The position numbers and the translations under genes are program-made. From Opitutia bacterium (GTDB lineage: Bacteria; Verrucomicrobiota; Verrucomicrobiia; Opitutales; JABJCN01), in contig JABJCN010000202.1 in assembly GCA_018668635.1 (NCBI GenBank), forward strand, positions 1 to 52,759: DNA of 52,759 nucleotides. Direction: 5' to 3'. Positions 28,781 to 37,533 of this stretch are shown here, piece after piece. Under the pieces are notes generated by a model. The model saw nothing but the letters and a program-made list of their open reading frames with translations. It was not told the DNA's origin and ran no database searches. How positions within the stretch are numbered: the first letter of the stretch is position 1; each line of letters starts with the position of its first letter.

Positions 28781-30187
28781 CTAATCCTTCAGCATTTCAC
28801 GCCAACGATTGATCTGCAAGGATATCTGCGATGGTCCGGGCATCCCGGGACGTTCACGGGATGCAAAGGCTTTATCGAGGCTAAACACTTCTCGCCAGTC
28901 AGCACTGAGGGCTTCGTGTATCTTGGAAACATCGGGATCCCCCAGTTCATTGAGGGGAACCTGCTTATCCTCGGCAAGAGCAACCAGCTCGCCAACAACA
29001 TGGTGCGCATCCCGAAAAGGCACACCCTTGCGAACAAGGTAGTCGGCCAGGTCAGTGGCCAAAAGCAGGGGGTCAGCCACGGCCTTGGCACAGGCTTCGG
29101 AATTCATACCCGCACCGGACAGGGTTCCCGCCAGCACTTCCAGGGATAAGGAAAGTTGCTCAAATGAATCAAAGACCGGTGGTTTGTCCTCCTGCAAGTC
29201 CCGGTTGTAAGTCAGGGGTAATCCCTTGACGAGGGTCAGCAGGGTTTGAAGGTTGCCTTGTAGACGGGCTGATTTGCCGCGAAGTAGTTCCATGGAATCC
29301 GGGTTTTTTTTCTGAGGCATCAGGCTGGAACCTGTGGTAAAACTGTCCGGTAAATTAATGAACCCGAACTCGGTACTGTTCCAAAGTATAATGTCCTCAG
29401 CCAATCTGGAAATGTGAACGCCACAAATTGCGCAGGCATTCGCGAATTCTATGAAAACATCACGATCACTGACGGCATCCATACTATTTGCGGTGACCCG
29501 GGGATTCCCTTCTGCATCAATAAAACCCAGTTCCTTGGCAACGAATTCGCGATCAATGGGAAGGGTTGTTCCGGCAATGGCACCCGACCCAAGTGGACAC
29601 ACGTTAGCGCTTCCCCACGCCTGTAAAAGTCGTTTTTCATCGCGGGCAAACATCTCAATGTAGGCCAGAAGGTGGTGCGCCACGGAAACCGGTTGCGCCC
29701 GCTGGAGATGCGTATATCCAGGAATGGCGATGTCCCTGGCTCCATCCGCGAGGTCAAGCAAGGCACCCTGGACCTTCCAGATACCATCCATGACAAGAGC
29801 CTGACAGGCATCCTTGAAGAAAAGACGCATGTCCGTGGCCACCTGGTCGTTTCGGCTACGGGCAGTATGAAGCTTGGCAGCCGCAGGCGTTTTTGCAGTG
29901 AGCGCCTGCTCAATGTTCATGTGAACATCCTCAAGGGCAATATCCCACTCAAAACGACCTTCCCGGATATCCTTAAGTACAGAGTCGAGCCCGGCGTGAA
30001 TAGCCTCGCCTTCCTCCGTGGTGAGAATACCAACACGAACCAACATGGCCGCATGTGCCTTGCTACATTCCACATCGTAGGGCGCAAGCTGCGAATCAAA
30101 GGAGACGGATTCACTGAAGCGCAACATCAGCTTGTCCGGTCCGCCGGAGAAACGTCCGCCCCAAGTTGCCTGTTTGTCTGAACTCAT
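28781..30187 (-). CDS. argH: Argininosuccinate lyase
   Basis: ArgH makes arginine and fumarate from argininosuccinate. The 468-residue protein shows the superfamily signature [20 protein letters not shown], with the catalytic serine loop. [13 protein letters not shown] and [12 protein letters not shown] are also present. Length is standard. It is in the same orientation as purA and guaB, with 89 bases between it and purA. Confidence 0.96.
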   Translation of the reverse strand: MSSDKQATWGGRFSGGPDKLMLRFSESVSFDSQLAPYDVECSKAHAAMLVRVGILTTEEGEAIHAGLDSVLKDIREGRFEWDIALEDVHMNIEQALTAKTPAAAKLHTARSRNDQVATDMRLFFKDACQALVMDGIWKVQGALLDLADGARDIAIPGYTHLQRAQPVSVAHHLLAYIEMFARDEKRLLQAWGSANVCPLGSGAIAGTTLPIDREFVAKELGFIDAEGNPRVTANSMDAVSDRDVFIEFANACAICGVHISRLAEDIILWNSTEFGFINLPDSFTTGSSLMPQKKNPDSMELLRGKSARLQGNLQTLLTLVKGLPLTYNRDLQEDKPPVFDSFEQLSLSLEVLAGTLSGAGMNSEACAKAVADPLLLATDLADYLVRKGVPFRDAHHVVGELVALAEDKQVPLNELGDPDVSKIHEALSADWREVFSLDKAFASRERPGMPGPSQISLQINRWREMLKD

Positions 30188-30276
30188 GACGAGGGGATTG
30201 TCTGGGGGAAGGCAGGCAAGGCAAGAAAGAAGCTAGGCCAATAAAAAGACGGGCGTTTAATTTGCCGCGACAGCAC

Positions 30277-31824
30277 CTATACTGCTCCTTGAACAAGATC
30301 AGCTGTGCTGGGCATCTCCCGAATGATCTGGCCGGGCATTGGCCCCACGCCGACAAAACGGACATCCGGAAGCTTTTCGGGGAAGCCATCCGGATAGGCA
30401 ACCTCCAACGAACTGCGTACCATCAGTCCGATATAGGTCTGGGCTTCTAGTGGAAGATCACGAAAACTGCGGGCATCTGAAATATCCTCTGTCCAACCCG
30501 GTGTTTCGACATATACCGGAGTGAGGGAACGCCGGATATTTTCGTTGCGGGGTACATAGTGAAGCAGGTTGCCATTCTCGTCCTTATAGCCGGTACAGAC
30601 CCGGAGGTTCCCGTTCCAGTCACCGGAATGGGTCAAGGCATCAATCTTATTGATAACAAAGTCCTGGAAGCCCCCGTAACGCAGAGCCTCCCCTTTTTCC
30701 ACAGCATCGAACCAACCCACCATGCGCTGACGGCCTGTGGATGTTCCGAATTCCAGTTCCTTTAGGATGGGACAGAGGGGATGATCGTCCTCCATTTGCG
30801 TAAGAAATATATGGGTTCCGACCTTGGTGTCGTAGGCCTTGCAAACACCGATGTTATGTACAGGTTGCACCGGAATCCCAGCGGACTGGAAAAGCTCAGG
30901 GGTAAAAGTGTGTGAAGCTGTTACATTGGGGGTAAACCCACGGCGTTTGTCCAGCCAGTAGGACTGGCCAAACTCCCCAATGATGTGTTTCCCCTTGGAG
31001 AGTATGCCAAGGACCTTCTCGGGAATATTGCCTACACAAATCGCAAGTTTTCTTCCCGCCGACCAATAGACATCAAGCAATTGATCAAAATTCAAGGTAA
31101 AGGGAACAGAGCCCTTGAATTGCCGGAAGTCAAACTCGGTAGCCTCAAAAATACCCGCATCGATGGCCTCCTGGTTGGCACGGCTCTCTGCCTGGGTAAG
31201 CGTGTCAAAGAAACTGTCCCAGCGCTCCGGCGCAACACGGCAAACGTGCTGTATGGTATCCATCGCACGATCAACCCGAAGCTGGAGCTTGTGGGCATAG
31301 GCATCCTTTTCTCCCAGAAACTCATGGTAGAAAACCTGCTGCTGGTTGACCTCGTCTGAATACGCCGGGGTTATCCCGCGGCCCGTGGAACCTCGGGGAG
31401 GCTCCTTAAGGACATGGACCCGATAGTCCTCCCAGGCAAGATCAAGGAGACGGTGGGTCAGGTCACTAACCATGGTGCGTTCATCAATAAGCAACCGGTC
31501 CAGGACAACAAAGCCCCGGTCCTCCAGCGGAATGGCTTCCCAGAGAAACTTTCGCGGATCCGCCACGACACCCATCCCCACCCCGAGGTAGGCAATGGAC
31601 TCTTCTGTAATGCCCGCAGGAAGGAGATTATGCTTAAGGCCCGCAGCGGTATGACCGGAATTGGCACCTCCATTCACCTTGAGAATCATCGAAACTGGAG
31701 ACCCGTCATCGGTCAACTCCTTGAGATCCTCGACGACTTCATACATGAGACGGCCCTTGCCTTCATCGCCCATGCTAATGCCGGCGCCGGTGATAATTTG
31801 ACTGGAAAAGGATTTAGATGACAT
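30277..31824 (-). CDS. purA: Divergent adenylosuccinate synthetase
   Basis: PurA joins IMP and aspartate with GTP to make adenylosuccinate. From the ATG at 31824 the product has 515 residues, about 80 more than usual. Core motifs are recognisable but altered. The P-loop is MGDEGKGR with the catalytic Asp kept. GGANSGHT keeps the catalytic His. [23 protein letters not shown] and [14 protein letters not shown] match conserved PurA blocks. The usual DHGTYPFVTSSN block is changed to [14 protein letters not shown]. An extra helical region (about 190-270) explains the length. The open frame extends to 32040 without family similarity. It lies between argH and guaB. It is most likely a true but deep-branching PurA; a specialised purine ligase is the alternative. 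Confidence 0.8.
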   Translation of the reverse strand: MSSKSFSSQIITGAGISMGDEGKGRLMYEVVEDLKELTDDGSPVSMILKVNGGANSGHTAAGLKHNLLPAGITEESIAYLGVGMGVVADPRKFLWEAIPLEDRGFVVLDRLLIDERTMVSDLTHRLLDLAWEDYRVHVLKEPPRGSTGRGITPAYSDEVNQQQVFYHEFLGEKDAYAHKLQLRVDRAMDTIQHVCRVAPERWDSFFDTLTQAESRANQEAIDAGIFEATEFDFRQFKGSVPFTLNFDQLLDVYWSAGRKLAICVGNIPEKVLGILSKGKHIIGEFGQSYWLDKRRGFTPNVTASHTFTPELFQSAGIPVQPVHNIGVCKAYDTKVGTHIFLTQMEDDHPLCPILKELEFGTSTGRQRMVGWFDAVEKGEALRYGGFQDFVINKIDALTHSGDWNGNLRVCTGYKDENGNLLHYVPRNENIRRSLTPVYVETPGWTEDISDARSFRDLPLEAQTYIGLMVRSSLEVAYPDGFPEKLPDVRFVGVGPMPGQIIREMPSTADLVQGAV

Positions 31825-31888
31825 TGGTTTAAAATATTGGGTTATCAGACTATTGAGTCGGATTCGTCGTTCAGCAGGAAACGGAGGA

Positions 31889-33493
31889 TCAGAGTGTTTT
31901 GTCGCCGGTCTTGATTTCAACAACGTCATGCGGCACCGCTTCCCTTTGCCCAGCAGGACTGACTCGTATGTACCGGGCCTTCTCCCGAAGACGCTCCAGA
32001 TTTTCGCTGCCAAGGTAACCCATACCGGACTGGATACCACCCTTGAGATCGAGCAGGATCTTTCGTGCCGGGCCGGAAACCTCTTTCAGAGCCTCAACCC
32101 CCTCCGCAGTAGCCTTGAGGTTGACGTCCTTTGCCTCGTGACCGTATCGGGCTGCAGAACCTTCGACCATGGCAGCGCGACTTCCCATACCACGATACTC
32201 CTTGTAAAGCTTCCCGTTGATTTCCATGACACGACCGGGAGCCTCCTGGCAACCGGCAAGCAGACCGCCACAGATAACGGCATCAGCCAGGGTCAACGCC
32301 TTGACTATATCGCCGGACTTTGTGATCCCGCCATCAGCAACAATCCGGACGTTATTGGCTTGGGATGCCCTCGAGGCGGCATAAAGTGCAGTCATCTGGG
32401 GAATCCCCACTCCGGCAACCACGCGAGTGGTGCATATGGAACCGGGACCCTGGCCGATCTTGATACTGTCAGCCCCACAGTCGGCGAGGTAGGAAACACC
32501 CGCTGCAGTGGTTACATTACCGGCAAGGATGGACAGTTCCGGGAATTGTTCACGGATGAAGCGAATGGACTCCCCCACTCCCTCGGTATGTCCATGCGCC
32601 GTGGAAATGGCCACCAGGTCGAGGCGCTCATCCACCATCTCACCGATATGTCGGGCAAAAGCATCCCGGTCGAGTTGGCCGGCGGGAGTACGCTTGGCGG
32701 AAACCGCGGCGCCACAGAGCAAACGAAAATTATCATCACGAGCCGGACGTATCTGTGAACGGGCCTCCCCCTTGATTCGATCAATGTCACTCAGTGTATA
32801 GAGACCCCGAAGTCGATCATCATCATCTACGACCAGAAGCTTGTGAATGCCCGGATGATCATCAAAAAACCTATCCGCCACGGCAATCGGGTCCGGCTTC
32901 AACTCGGACTCCTTGACTGCAAAAACTTCGGCGCGCGGCATCATGGCCTCGGTGACCTTTTGCCCTTGATATCGCTGACGGACAACACGGCCGGACAACA
33001 TGCCCACGAGCGTCCCGTTTTCATCCACTACAGGAAAGCTACGGAACTGGTAGCCCTTGGATTCAACCAGGTCGAGGACATCGCCAACGAGAAGACCCGG
33101 GCTCACGGTTATGGGATCCTGGATGACTCCGTGCACGTGGTTCTTTACACGTGCCACCTCCTTGACCTGCTGGCGGGGGGTCATGTTGTAATGGATCAAC
33201 CCGATGCCCCCGTTGAGTGCCATGGCAATCGCCATCTCCGCCTCGGTCACGGTATCCATGTCCGAGGAAATAATCGGCAGGCTAAGGTTGATACGATCGG
33301 AAAGTGAAGTCTCCAGGCAGGTGTCCTTGGGCAGGACATTGGAAAAATCCGTGGCCAGCGTGACATCGTCAAACGTCAGCCCAATGGAATGGTTCGCCTG
33401 AAAAAAGGTATCGGCCCGCTGAAAAAACTGGGCATCGACCTTTTCAAGTGGCTCAACAGGGGAAGGGTGGAAGTCTGGCTCGGCTCCTTGCAT
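31889..33493 (-). CDS. guaB: Inosine-5'-monophosphate dehydrogenase
   Basis: This enzyme oxidises IMP to XMP with NAD. The 534 residues include the N-terminal IMPDH segment (GLTFDDVTL at about 38), two CBS domains (about 120-240) and the catalytic loop GPGSICTTR with Cys354. The [10 protein letters not shown] phosphate site and YRGMGS follow. Two departures are seen. The NAD-site motif usually written VDTAHGHS reads ISTAHGHT, and the flap after RY has [12 protein letters not shown] in place of the common PEGVEGRVPY. It follows a divergent promoter region shared with menC (86 bases). It is 64 bases upstream of purA on the same strand, so the two IMP branch-point enzymes may be co-transcribed. 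Confidence 0.92.
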   Translation of the reverse strand: MQGAEPDFHPSPVEPLEKVDAQFFQRADTFFQANHSIGLTFDDVTLATDFSNVLPKDTCLETSLSDRINLSLPIISSDMDTVTEAEMAIAMALNGGIGLIHYNMTPRQQVKEVARVKNHVHGVIQDPITVSPGLLVGDVLDLVESKGYQFRSFPVVDENGTLVGMLSGRVVRQRYQGQKVTEAMMPRAEVFAVKESELKPDPIAVADRFFDDHPGIHKLLVVDDDDRLRGLYTLSDIDRIKGEARSQIRPARDDNFRLLCGAAVSAKRTPAGQLDRDAFARHIGEMVDERLDLVAISTAHGHTEGVGESIRFIREQFPELSILAGNVTTAAGVSYLADCGADSIKIGQGPGSICTTRVVAGVGIPQMTALYAASRASQANNVRIVADGGITKSGDIVKALTLADAVICGGLLAGCQEAPGRVMEINGKLYKEYRGMGSRAAMVEGSAARYGHEAKDVNLKATAEGVEALKEVSGPARKILLDLKGGIQSGMGYLGSENLERLREKARYIRVSPAGQREAVPHDVVEIKTGDKTL

Positions 33494-33579
33494 GGGAATT
33501 GTTCTCTACTTTTCGGAAGGGAGTCTCAAGATTTATATTTTAACAGTACGCAATAATTGAAGAATGCGGACGGGATTTT

Positions 33580-34506
33580 ATGAATTATTCATTACAATAC
33601 AAGGTTTACCGACGCCCTTTTCAAAATGCGCTGGAAACCGCCCGCGGCCCCTGGCACATCAGGAAGGGCATCGTGTTGCAGCTTGAGGATGCGCAGGGAA
33701 ACATCGGGTTCGGTGAGATCGCACCGATCGAGGACTTCGGCACTGAGTCATTGGCGGATGCAGAAGCCTTTCTGAAAAACCTGCAGGGAATGTGGGACGG
33801 AAAAATCCCCGAGGGACTCCCCTGCTGTGCCTTCGGCCTTGGTTGTGCGAAAGGATGGATAAATGACAGGTTCAGCACGATAAACGCCACCCTGGAAACG
33901 GCGGCACTCCTTCCCGCCGGCGAACGCGCGGTTGCCGTGATGGATGAAAAGCTCGCCGCCGGATTCCGCACCTTCAAGTGGAAGATGGGGGTCGGTGATC
34001 CGGATTCCGAAAAGAAGATTGCGGCAACGCTGGCCGGCAGGGGCACCCTCCGCCTAGATGCCAACGGCGGACTCGAAATCGAACAAGCAAAGGACTGGCT
34101 CGGGTTCCTCGACACACTGCCTGGCGTGGAATACCTGGAACAACCCCTCCCCCGCGGGAGGTGGAGGGAATGCCTCCCGCTCAACGGACAATTTAAAACG
34201 CCCGTTGCACTCGACGAGGATGCCGCCGATGCCCACGACTGGCCCGGCCCACTCGTTATAAAGCCCGCCCTGGACGGAAATATTACGGCCACATCCAACA
34301 GGGACCCCATCTATTCCTCCGCACTCGAGACCTCCATCGGCAGGGAGGCCGCCCTGCGGTTGGCAATGAAGAGTGCCCGGGCCATCGGGTTTGGGGTCAG
34401 TGAACTTTTCCCGGAGGACGGCCTCGACCTCCACGATGCCGGCCCACGGATCAAAGTCGGCACCATCGGCACCTCCGAAATGCAGGAAATATGGGAACGG
34501 ATTTAA
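33580..34506 (+). CDS. menC: o-Succinylbenzoate synthase (enolase superfamily)
   Basis: MenC dehydrates SHCHC to o-succinylbenzoate in menaquinone synthesis. The 308 residues have an enolase-type N-terminal capping domain and a barrel with the superfamily residues in order. These are the KxK pair in FKWKMGVG, the metal ligands in RLDANGG, YLEQPLPRG and ALDEDAAD, and the opposite lysine in VIKPALDGN. The overlap with menE (16 bases) supports the MenC name over the related dipeptide epimerases. The pair is clearly GC-richer than the genes on either side. Confidence 0.87.
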   Translation: MNYSLQYKVYRRPFQNALETARGPWHIRKGIVLQLEDAQGNIGFGEIAPIEDFGTESLADAEAFLKNLQGMWDGKIPEGLPCCAFGLGCAKGWINDRFSTINATLETAALLPAGERAVAVMDEKLAAGFRTFKWKMGVGDPDSEKKIAATLAGRGTLRLDANGGLEIEQAKDWLGFLDTLPGVEYLEQPLPRGRWRECLPLNGQFKTPVALDEDAADAHDWPGPLVIKPALDGNITATSNRDPIYSSALETSIGREAALRLAMKSARAIGFGVSELFPEDGLDLHDAGPRIKVGTIGTSEMQEIWERI

Positions 34507-35609
34507 AGAAGCTGCAGCAGGCACTGCAAACGGACTGGATCGATGCCGATGCCGGCCCCGGGAAATACCTGCGCGGAATTTTGGAAAAAATCGCACGGGG
34601 CGAGGGTGTCGTGCTCGAGGACAACCAATCGGCAACCCAAGCCTCCCCCGCCCCGCCTGGCAAAATCCTTATCCCCACCGGCGGGACAACCGGCAGGCCA
34701 AGGCACACCATCCACACCTGGAAAACCCTCTCCGCGGCAGCGGAAAACCTGGCGGCCCGGATCGGCGGCCCGATCCACGGTTGCTGCATCCTGCCACTCC
34801 ACCACGTCAGCGGATTCATGCAGGTCGCCCGTGCCCTGGTCACCGGGGGAAAGGTCGTCTTTCCCGACCCGGGGAACCCGGAGGTGGAACCGGACGACTT
34901 GTGCCTCTCCCTTGTCCCGACCCAGCTGAAGAGATTCCTTGAGAAGCCGGGCATGACCGGGTGGCTGCAACGTTTCCGCATGATCTTCCTCGGCGGTGCC
35001 GCCGCTCACGAGAACCTGCTCAATGAAGCCCGCAAGCAACGACTGCCTCTGGCCCCCTGCTACGGGATGACCGAGACCGCCGCCATGGTCACCCTGCTGG
35101 AACCACAGGATTTTCTCGAGGGAATGACAGGCTGCGGAAAACCCCTCCCCAACGTGCAGGTCCAGGTAAAAGACGGATGCATCCGTATCCAGTCCCCTTC
35201 CCTCTGCGAAGGCTACCAGCCCGACGGCCCAACAATCGGGCCCTGGCTGGAGACCCGGGATACCGGCACGCTCGACAAAGATGGAAGCCTCCATGTCACG
35301 GGCCGGCTTGACCGCATTATCATCACCGGCGGTGAGAAGGTGGACCCGGCTGAGGTGGAGGCCGCACTTTTAAAAACACCCGGCGTGCAGGAGGCACTCG
35401 TCGCCGGGGTGGACGATTCGGAATGGGGCCAGAGGGTCACGGCCTTCATCGTGGGTGAAACACAGGGGCTGGATGAAAAACTCAGACAACAAATGCACGC
35501 CCACAAGGTGCCCAAGAATTATATAAAGGTGGATGCCATCCCCCTAAATGAAAACGGAAAGGTGGATTGGAACATAATCCGGAGCCTCCTCGAGCAAACG
35601 ACTCAATAG
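34491..35609 (+). CDS. menE: o-Succinylbenzoate-CoA ligase
   Basis: MenE activates o-succinylbenzoate with ATP and CoA. The protein belongs to the ANL adenylating family: the P-loop is PTGGTTGRPR, then CYGMTETAAMV, the hinge region TGRLDRIIITGGEKVDPAEVE, and the catalytic lysine region NENGKVDW near the end. At 372 residues it is about 80-100 shorter than many MenE proteins; the N-terminal subdomain before the P-loop has only about 60 residues. It starts inside menC, so translation is probably coupled. The other men genes are not in the window. Confidence 0.87.
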   Translation: MGTDLKKLQQALQTDWIDADAGPGKYLRGILEKIARGEGVVLEDNQSATQASPAPPGKILIPTGGTTGRPRHTIHTWKTLSAAAENLAARIGGPIHGCCILPLHHVSGFMQVARALVTGGKVVFPDPGNPEVEPDDLCLSLVPTQLKRFLEKPGMTGWLQRFRMIFLGGAAAHENLLNEARKQRLPLAPCYGMTETAAMVTLLEPQDFLEGMTGCGKPLPNVQVQVKDGCIRIQSPSLCEGYQPDGPTIGPWLETRDTGTLDKDGSLHVTGRLDRIIITGGEKVDPAEVEAALLKTPGVQEALVAGVDDSEWGQRVTAFIVGETQGLDEKLRQQMHAHKVPKNYIKVDAIPLNENGKVDWNIIRSLLEQTTQ

Positions 35610-35648
35610 GTAGGGACGGCTCGCAAGGTTGTCTGTCTGGAGGAGAAC

Positions 35649-35856
35649 TCAGGCATCCCCGATGGATGGAGCGTCAGGATTCACCTCCGGGCCGAAGTAA
35701 CGCAGGATGACAAGCGGCTCGGTCGTGGAGGTGTTCTCGTATGTGACCCCGGCACGGGCGGCTGTGGACACGGACAAAAACTTCGTCACCGGTGAGCTCG
35801 TGGAACCTGATCATCTTTGGGCAATCGAGGATGAGTTCGTTGATGTGACCGGCCAC
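35649..35856 (-). pseudogene. Possible frameshifted cupin-domain remnant
   Basis: Two adjacent minus-strand frames each hold half of what reads like the end of a cupin barrel. The first frame (35856 down to about 35770) gives GHINELILDC...MIRFHELTGDEVFV. The second, ending at the TGA at 35649-35651, gives AGVTYENTSTTEPLVILRYFGPE. Joined by one frameshift they would make a plausible cupin C-terminus. An in-frame TAA lies just upstream of the first part, so no full-length gene remains. This is a reading by eye; a chance resemblance in a 397-base gap is possible. Confidence 0.3.
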
Positions 35857-35908
35857 CTGGATGGTAATGATGCTGTTGGTGATTTAGGTTGAAATTTGCT
35901 TTGGCCCG

Positions 35909-35937
35909 TTGAAAAAAGGGGGCGGTATTTGCATAAG
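35909..35937 (+). promoter_or_regulatory. Candidate sigma-70 promoter of fucU
   Basis: TTGAAA (35909-35914) and CATAAG (35932-35937) are separated by 17 bases, matching the -35 and -10 consensus at 5 and 4 of 6 positions. Transcription would start near 35944, about 60 bases before the fucU ATG. This is based on sequence match alone. Confidence 0.3.
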
Positions 35938-36006
35938 GCATTGCCATTTTGTCAACCCGACCTCCAATTCCATAAGCAGTAAGTTTCACCCAACCGACAC
36001 AATACA

Positions 36007-36468
36007 ATGCTGAAGACAGACCTTATCCACCCGGAAATCCTATCCATACTGGCCACGGCCGGACATCACGCCAAGATCCTGATCGCCGATGCAAACTACC
36101 CGGCAACAACCAAGATCGGTCCAAATGCAGAGATCATCTACCTGAATCTGGCCCCGGGCGTTTTGAGTGTGGCCGAGGTCCTGAAGCATGTCCTGGCAGT
36201 CCACCCGGTCGAGGAGGCCGTGATCATGGACCCCTTGCGCGAGGACCCGGCAATCGCCGGTTATCCCGCGGACTGGGAACCTCCAGTATGGAAGGATTAC
36301 CGCAAGGTGTTTGCTGAATCCGATCAGGACCAGGAACTTAAGAAAATCCAGAAGTGGGAATACTATGACTATGTGACCACGGATGATCACTTGCTGACGA
36401 TCCAGACGGGAGAACAGGAAATGTATGCCAATATCTGCCTGGCTACCGGGGTTCGCAGGCAGGATTAA
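36007..36468 (+). CDS. fucU: L-fucose mutarotase (FucU/RbsD family)
   Basis: FucU/RbsD proteins interconvert anomers of fucose or ribose. The 153-residue protein shows the family layout: an N-terminal LIHPEILSILATAGHHAKILIADANYP with the active-site His (20 or 21) and Asp28, and a C-terminal ICLATGV. It is transcribed toward the BMC operon and ends 46 bases from the mdh end. The location beside a fucose/rhamnose-type BMC supports fucose as the substrate over ribose. It can also supply the correct anomer for rhamnose use (inference). Confidence 0.87.
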   Translation: MLKTDLIHPEILSILATAGHHAKILIADANYPATTKIGPNAEIIYLNLAPGVLSVAEVLKHVLAVHPVEEAVIMDPLREDPAIAGYPADWEPPVWKDYRKVFAESDQDQELKKIQKWEYYDYVTTDDHLLTIQTGEQEMYANICLATGVRRQD

Positions 36469-36485
36469 ACCGGGGCAAGCCCGGT
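36469..36485. terminator. GC-rich hairpin between convergent fucU and mdh
   Basis: ACCGGG and CCCGGT form a perfect 6-bp stem around a five-base loop (GCAAG), starting directly after the fucU stop codon. It lies in the 46-base gap between two convergent genes, where a two-way terminator is expected. No T-run follows on either strand, so it is not a classical intrinsic terminator. Confidence 0.35.
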
Positions 36486-36514
36486 CACCGGAAATCGTAA
36501 GCCTTGACTCGTTC

Positions 36515-37513
36515 TTAAATGGACAGGCCGAGTTGCTCGAAGGCAATCTTTCGCTCTTCCAGAAGCTCCTCGTTGGAGGCGGCAATCTGTTCCTTGGCGT
36601 AGTCGGTCAAGCCAATCCCTCCGACCACACGCCAGTTGCCAACGGCATCAACTGTGATCGGCATCGAGGTGATGATGCCCGGCGGTGTCCCATATTCGCC
36701 ACTTGAGTGAACACAGACGCTGTGAAAACTGCCCCGGGTTGGGGTGGTAAGGTCACGTACGGTATCAACCACCGCATTGGCGGCAGAAGCAGCAGAAGAG
36801 GCCCCACGTGCCTCGATAATGGCCTTCCCGCGCTGGCCAACAGTGGGAACAAAGGTTTCCTTGAGCCAGGTTTCATCGCCAATGACATCGGTCGCCTTTT
36901 GGCGGGCAATCCTGGTATTATAGAAATCGGGGAACATGGTCGGGCTGTGATTACCCCAGACACAGAGGTCTGAAACCTCCTTGACCGGCACACCCGCCTT
37001 TTGGGCGAGTTGCGTCTTTGCCCGGTTCTCGTCAAGCCGAGTCATGGCAAAGAATTGCTCATTGGGAATGTCAGTCGCGCTCTTCATGGCAATGAGGCAG
37101 TTTGTGTTACAAGGATTGCCCACCACCAGTACGCGACAAGAAGACTTTGCATGATCATTGATGGCCTGACCCTGACCTACGAAAATTTTCCCATTAATAC
37201 CGAGGAGGTCGGCACGCTCCATACCGGCCTTCCGGGGCACGGAACCAACAAGGAGCGCCCAGTCACAGTCATTAAAGCCAACGTCAAGTTCCGCTGTCTG
37301 GACAATATCGGTAACCAGTGGAAAAGCACAGTCGTCCAGCTCCATGGCGACCCCCTTAAGTGCGGCCATCCCGGGCTCGATTTCAATGAGGTTGAGGGCT
37401 ACGGGTTGGTCCGGGCCAAACATTTGGCCAGAAGCTATGCGAAATAAAAGGGCATAACCGATGTTGCCGGCTGCGCCGGTTACTGCGACTCGAATGGGAT
37501 CTTTTTTCATCAT
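36515..37513 (-). CDS. mdh: Malate dehydrogenase-like enzyme at the end of the BMC operon
   Basis: This 332-residue NAD-dependent LDH/MDH-superfamily enzyme is of the cytosolic type MDH group. It has the Rossmann motif [12 protein letters not shown] (about 11-22). The substrate loop VPRKAGMER has Arg94 at the specificity position and Arg100. Asp161 and Arg164 lie in TRLDENR, and the catalytic His189 in GNHS. Arg94 is the malate/oxaloacetate signature; lactate enzymes have Gln there. It is 20 bases after the aldolase on the same strand, so it is the last gene of the BMC operon. PVM-type BMC loci are known to carry a lactate/malate dehydrogenase. No clear encapsulation peptide is seen. A general TCA role is the alternative. 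Confidence 0.88.
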   Translation of the reverse strand: MMKKDPIRVAVTGAAGNIGYALLFRIASGQMFGPDQPVALNLIEIEPGMAALKGVAMELDDCAFPLVTDIVQTAELDVGFNDCDWALLVGSVPRKAGMERADLLGINGKIFVGQGQAINDHAKSSCRVLVVGNPCNTNCLIAMKSATDIPNEQFFAMTRLDENRAKTQLAQKAGVPVKEVSDLCVWGNHSPTMFPDFYNTRIARQKATDVIGDETWLKETFVPTVGQRGKAIIEARGASSAASAANAVVDTVRDLTTPTRGSFHSVCVHSSGEYGTPPGIITSMPITVDAVGNWRVVGGIGLTDYAKEQIAASNEELLEERKIAFEQLGLSI

Positions 37514-37533
37514 TTTATAAAATTCTCTTCTGT

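Larger units (their letters stand above)
35610..36006. other. 397-base gap between menE and fucU
   Basis: The menE side holds the possible cupin remnant on the minus strand. The fucU side holds a sigma-70-like promoter and a leader of about 60 bases. No other gene, terminator with a T-run or RNA element was recognised. A drop from the GC-rich menE sequence to AT-richer DNA occurs across this gap. Confidence 0.5.

Noticed and set aside
30277-31824. PurZ-type (diaminopurine) synthetase instead of PurA
   Set aside because: The catalytic Asp of the GDEGKG loop is kept, which PurZ proteins lack, and no phage genes are nearby.
31853-32758. 301-codon forward frame opposite guaB
   Set aside because: It is antisense to conserved guaB motifs and has no recognisable family pattern.
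34503-35294. 263-codon reverse frame opposite menE
   Set aside because: Long antisense frames are expected in GC-rich DNA, and menE has its adenylation motifs in the forward frame.
36040-36585. 181-codon reverse frame across fucU
   Set aside because: It overlaps fucU and the end of mdh, has no known pattern, and would cross a convergent gene border.
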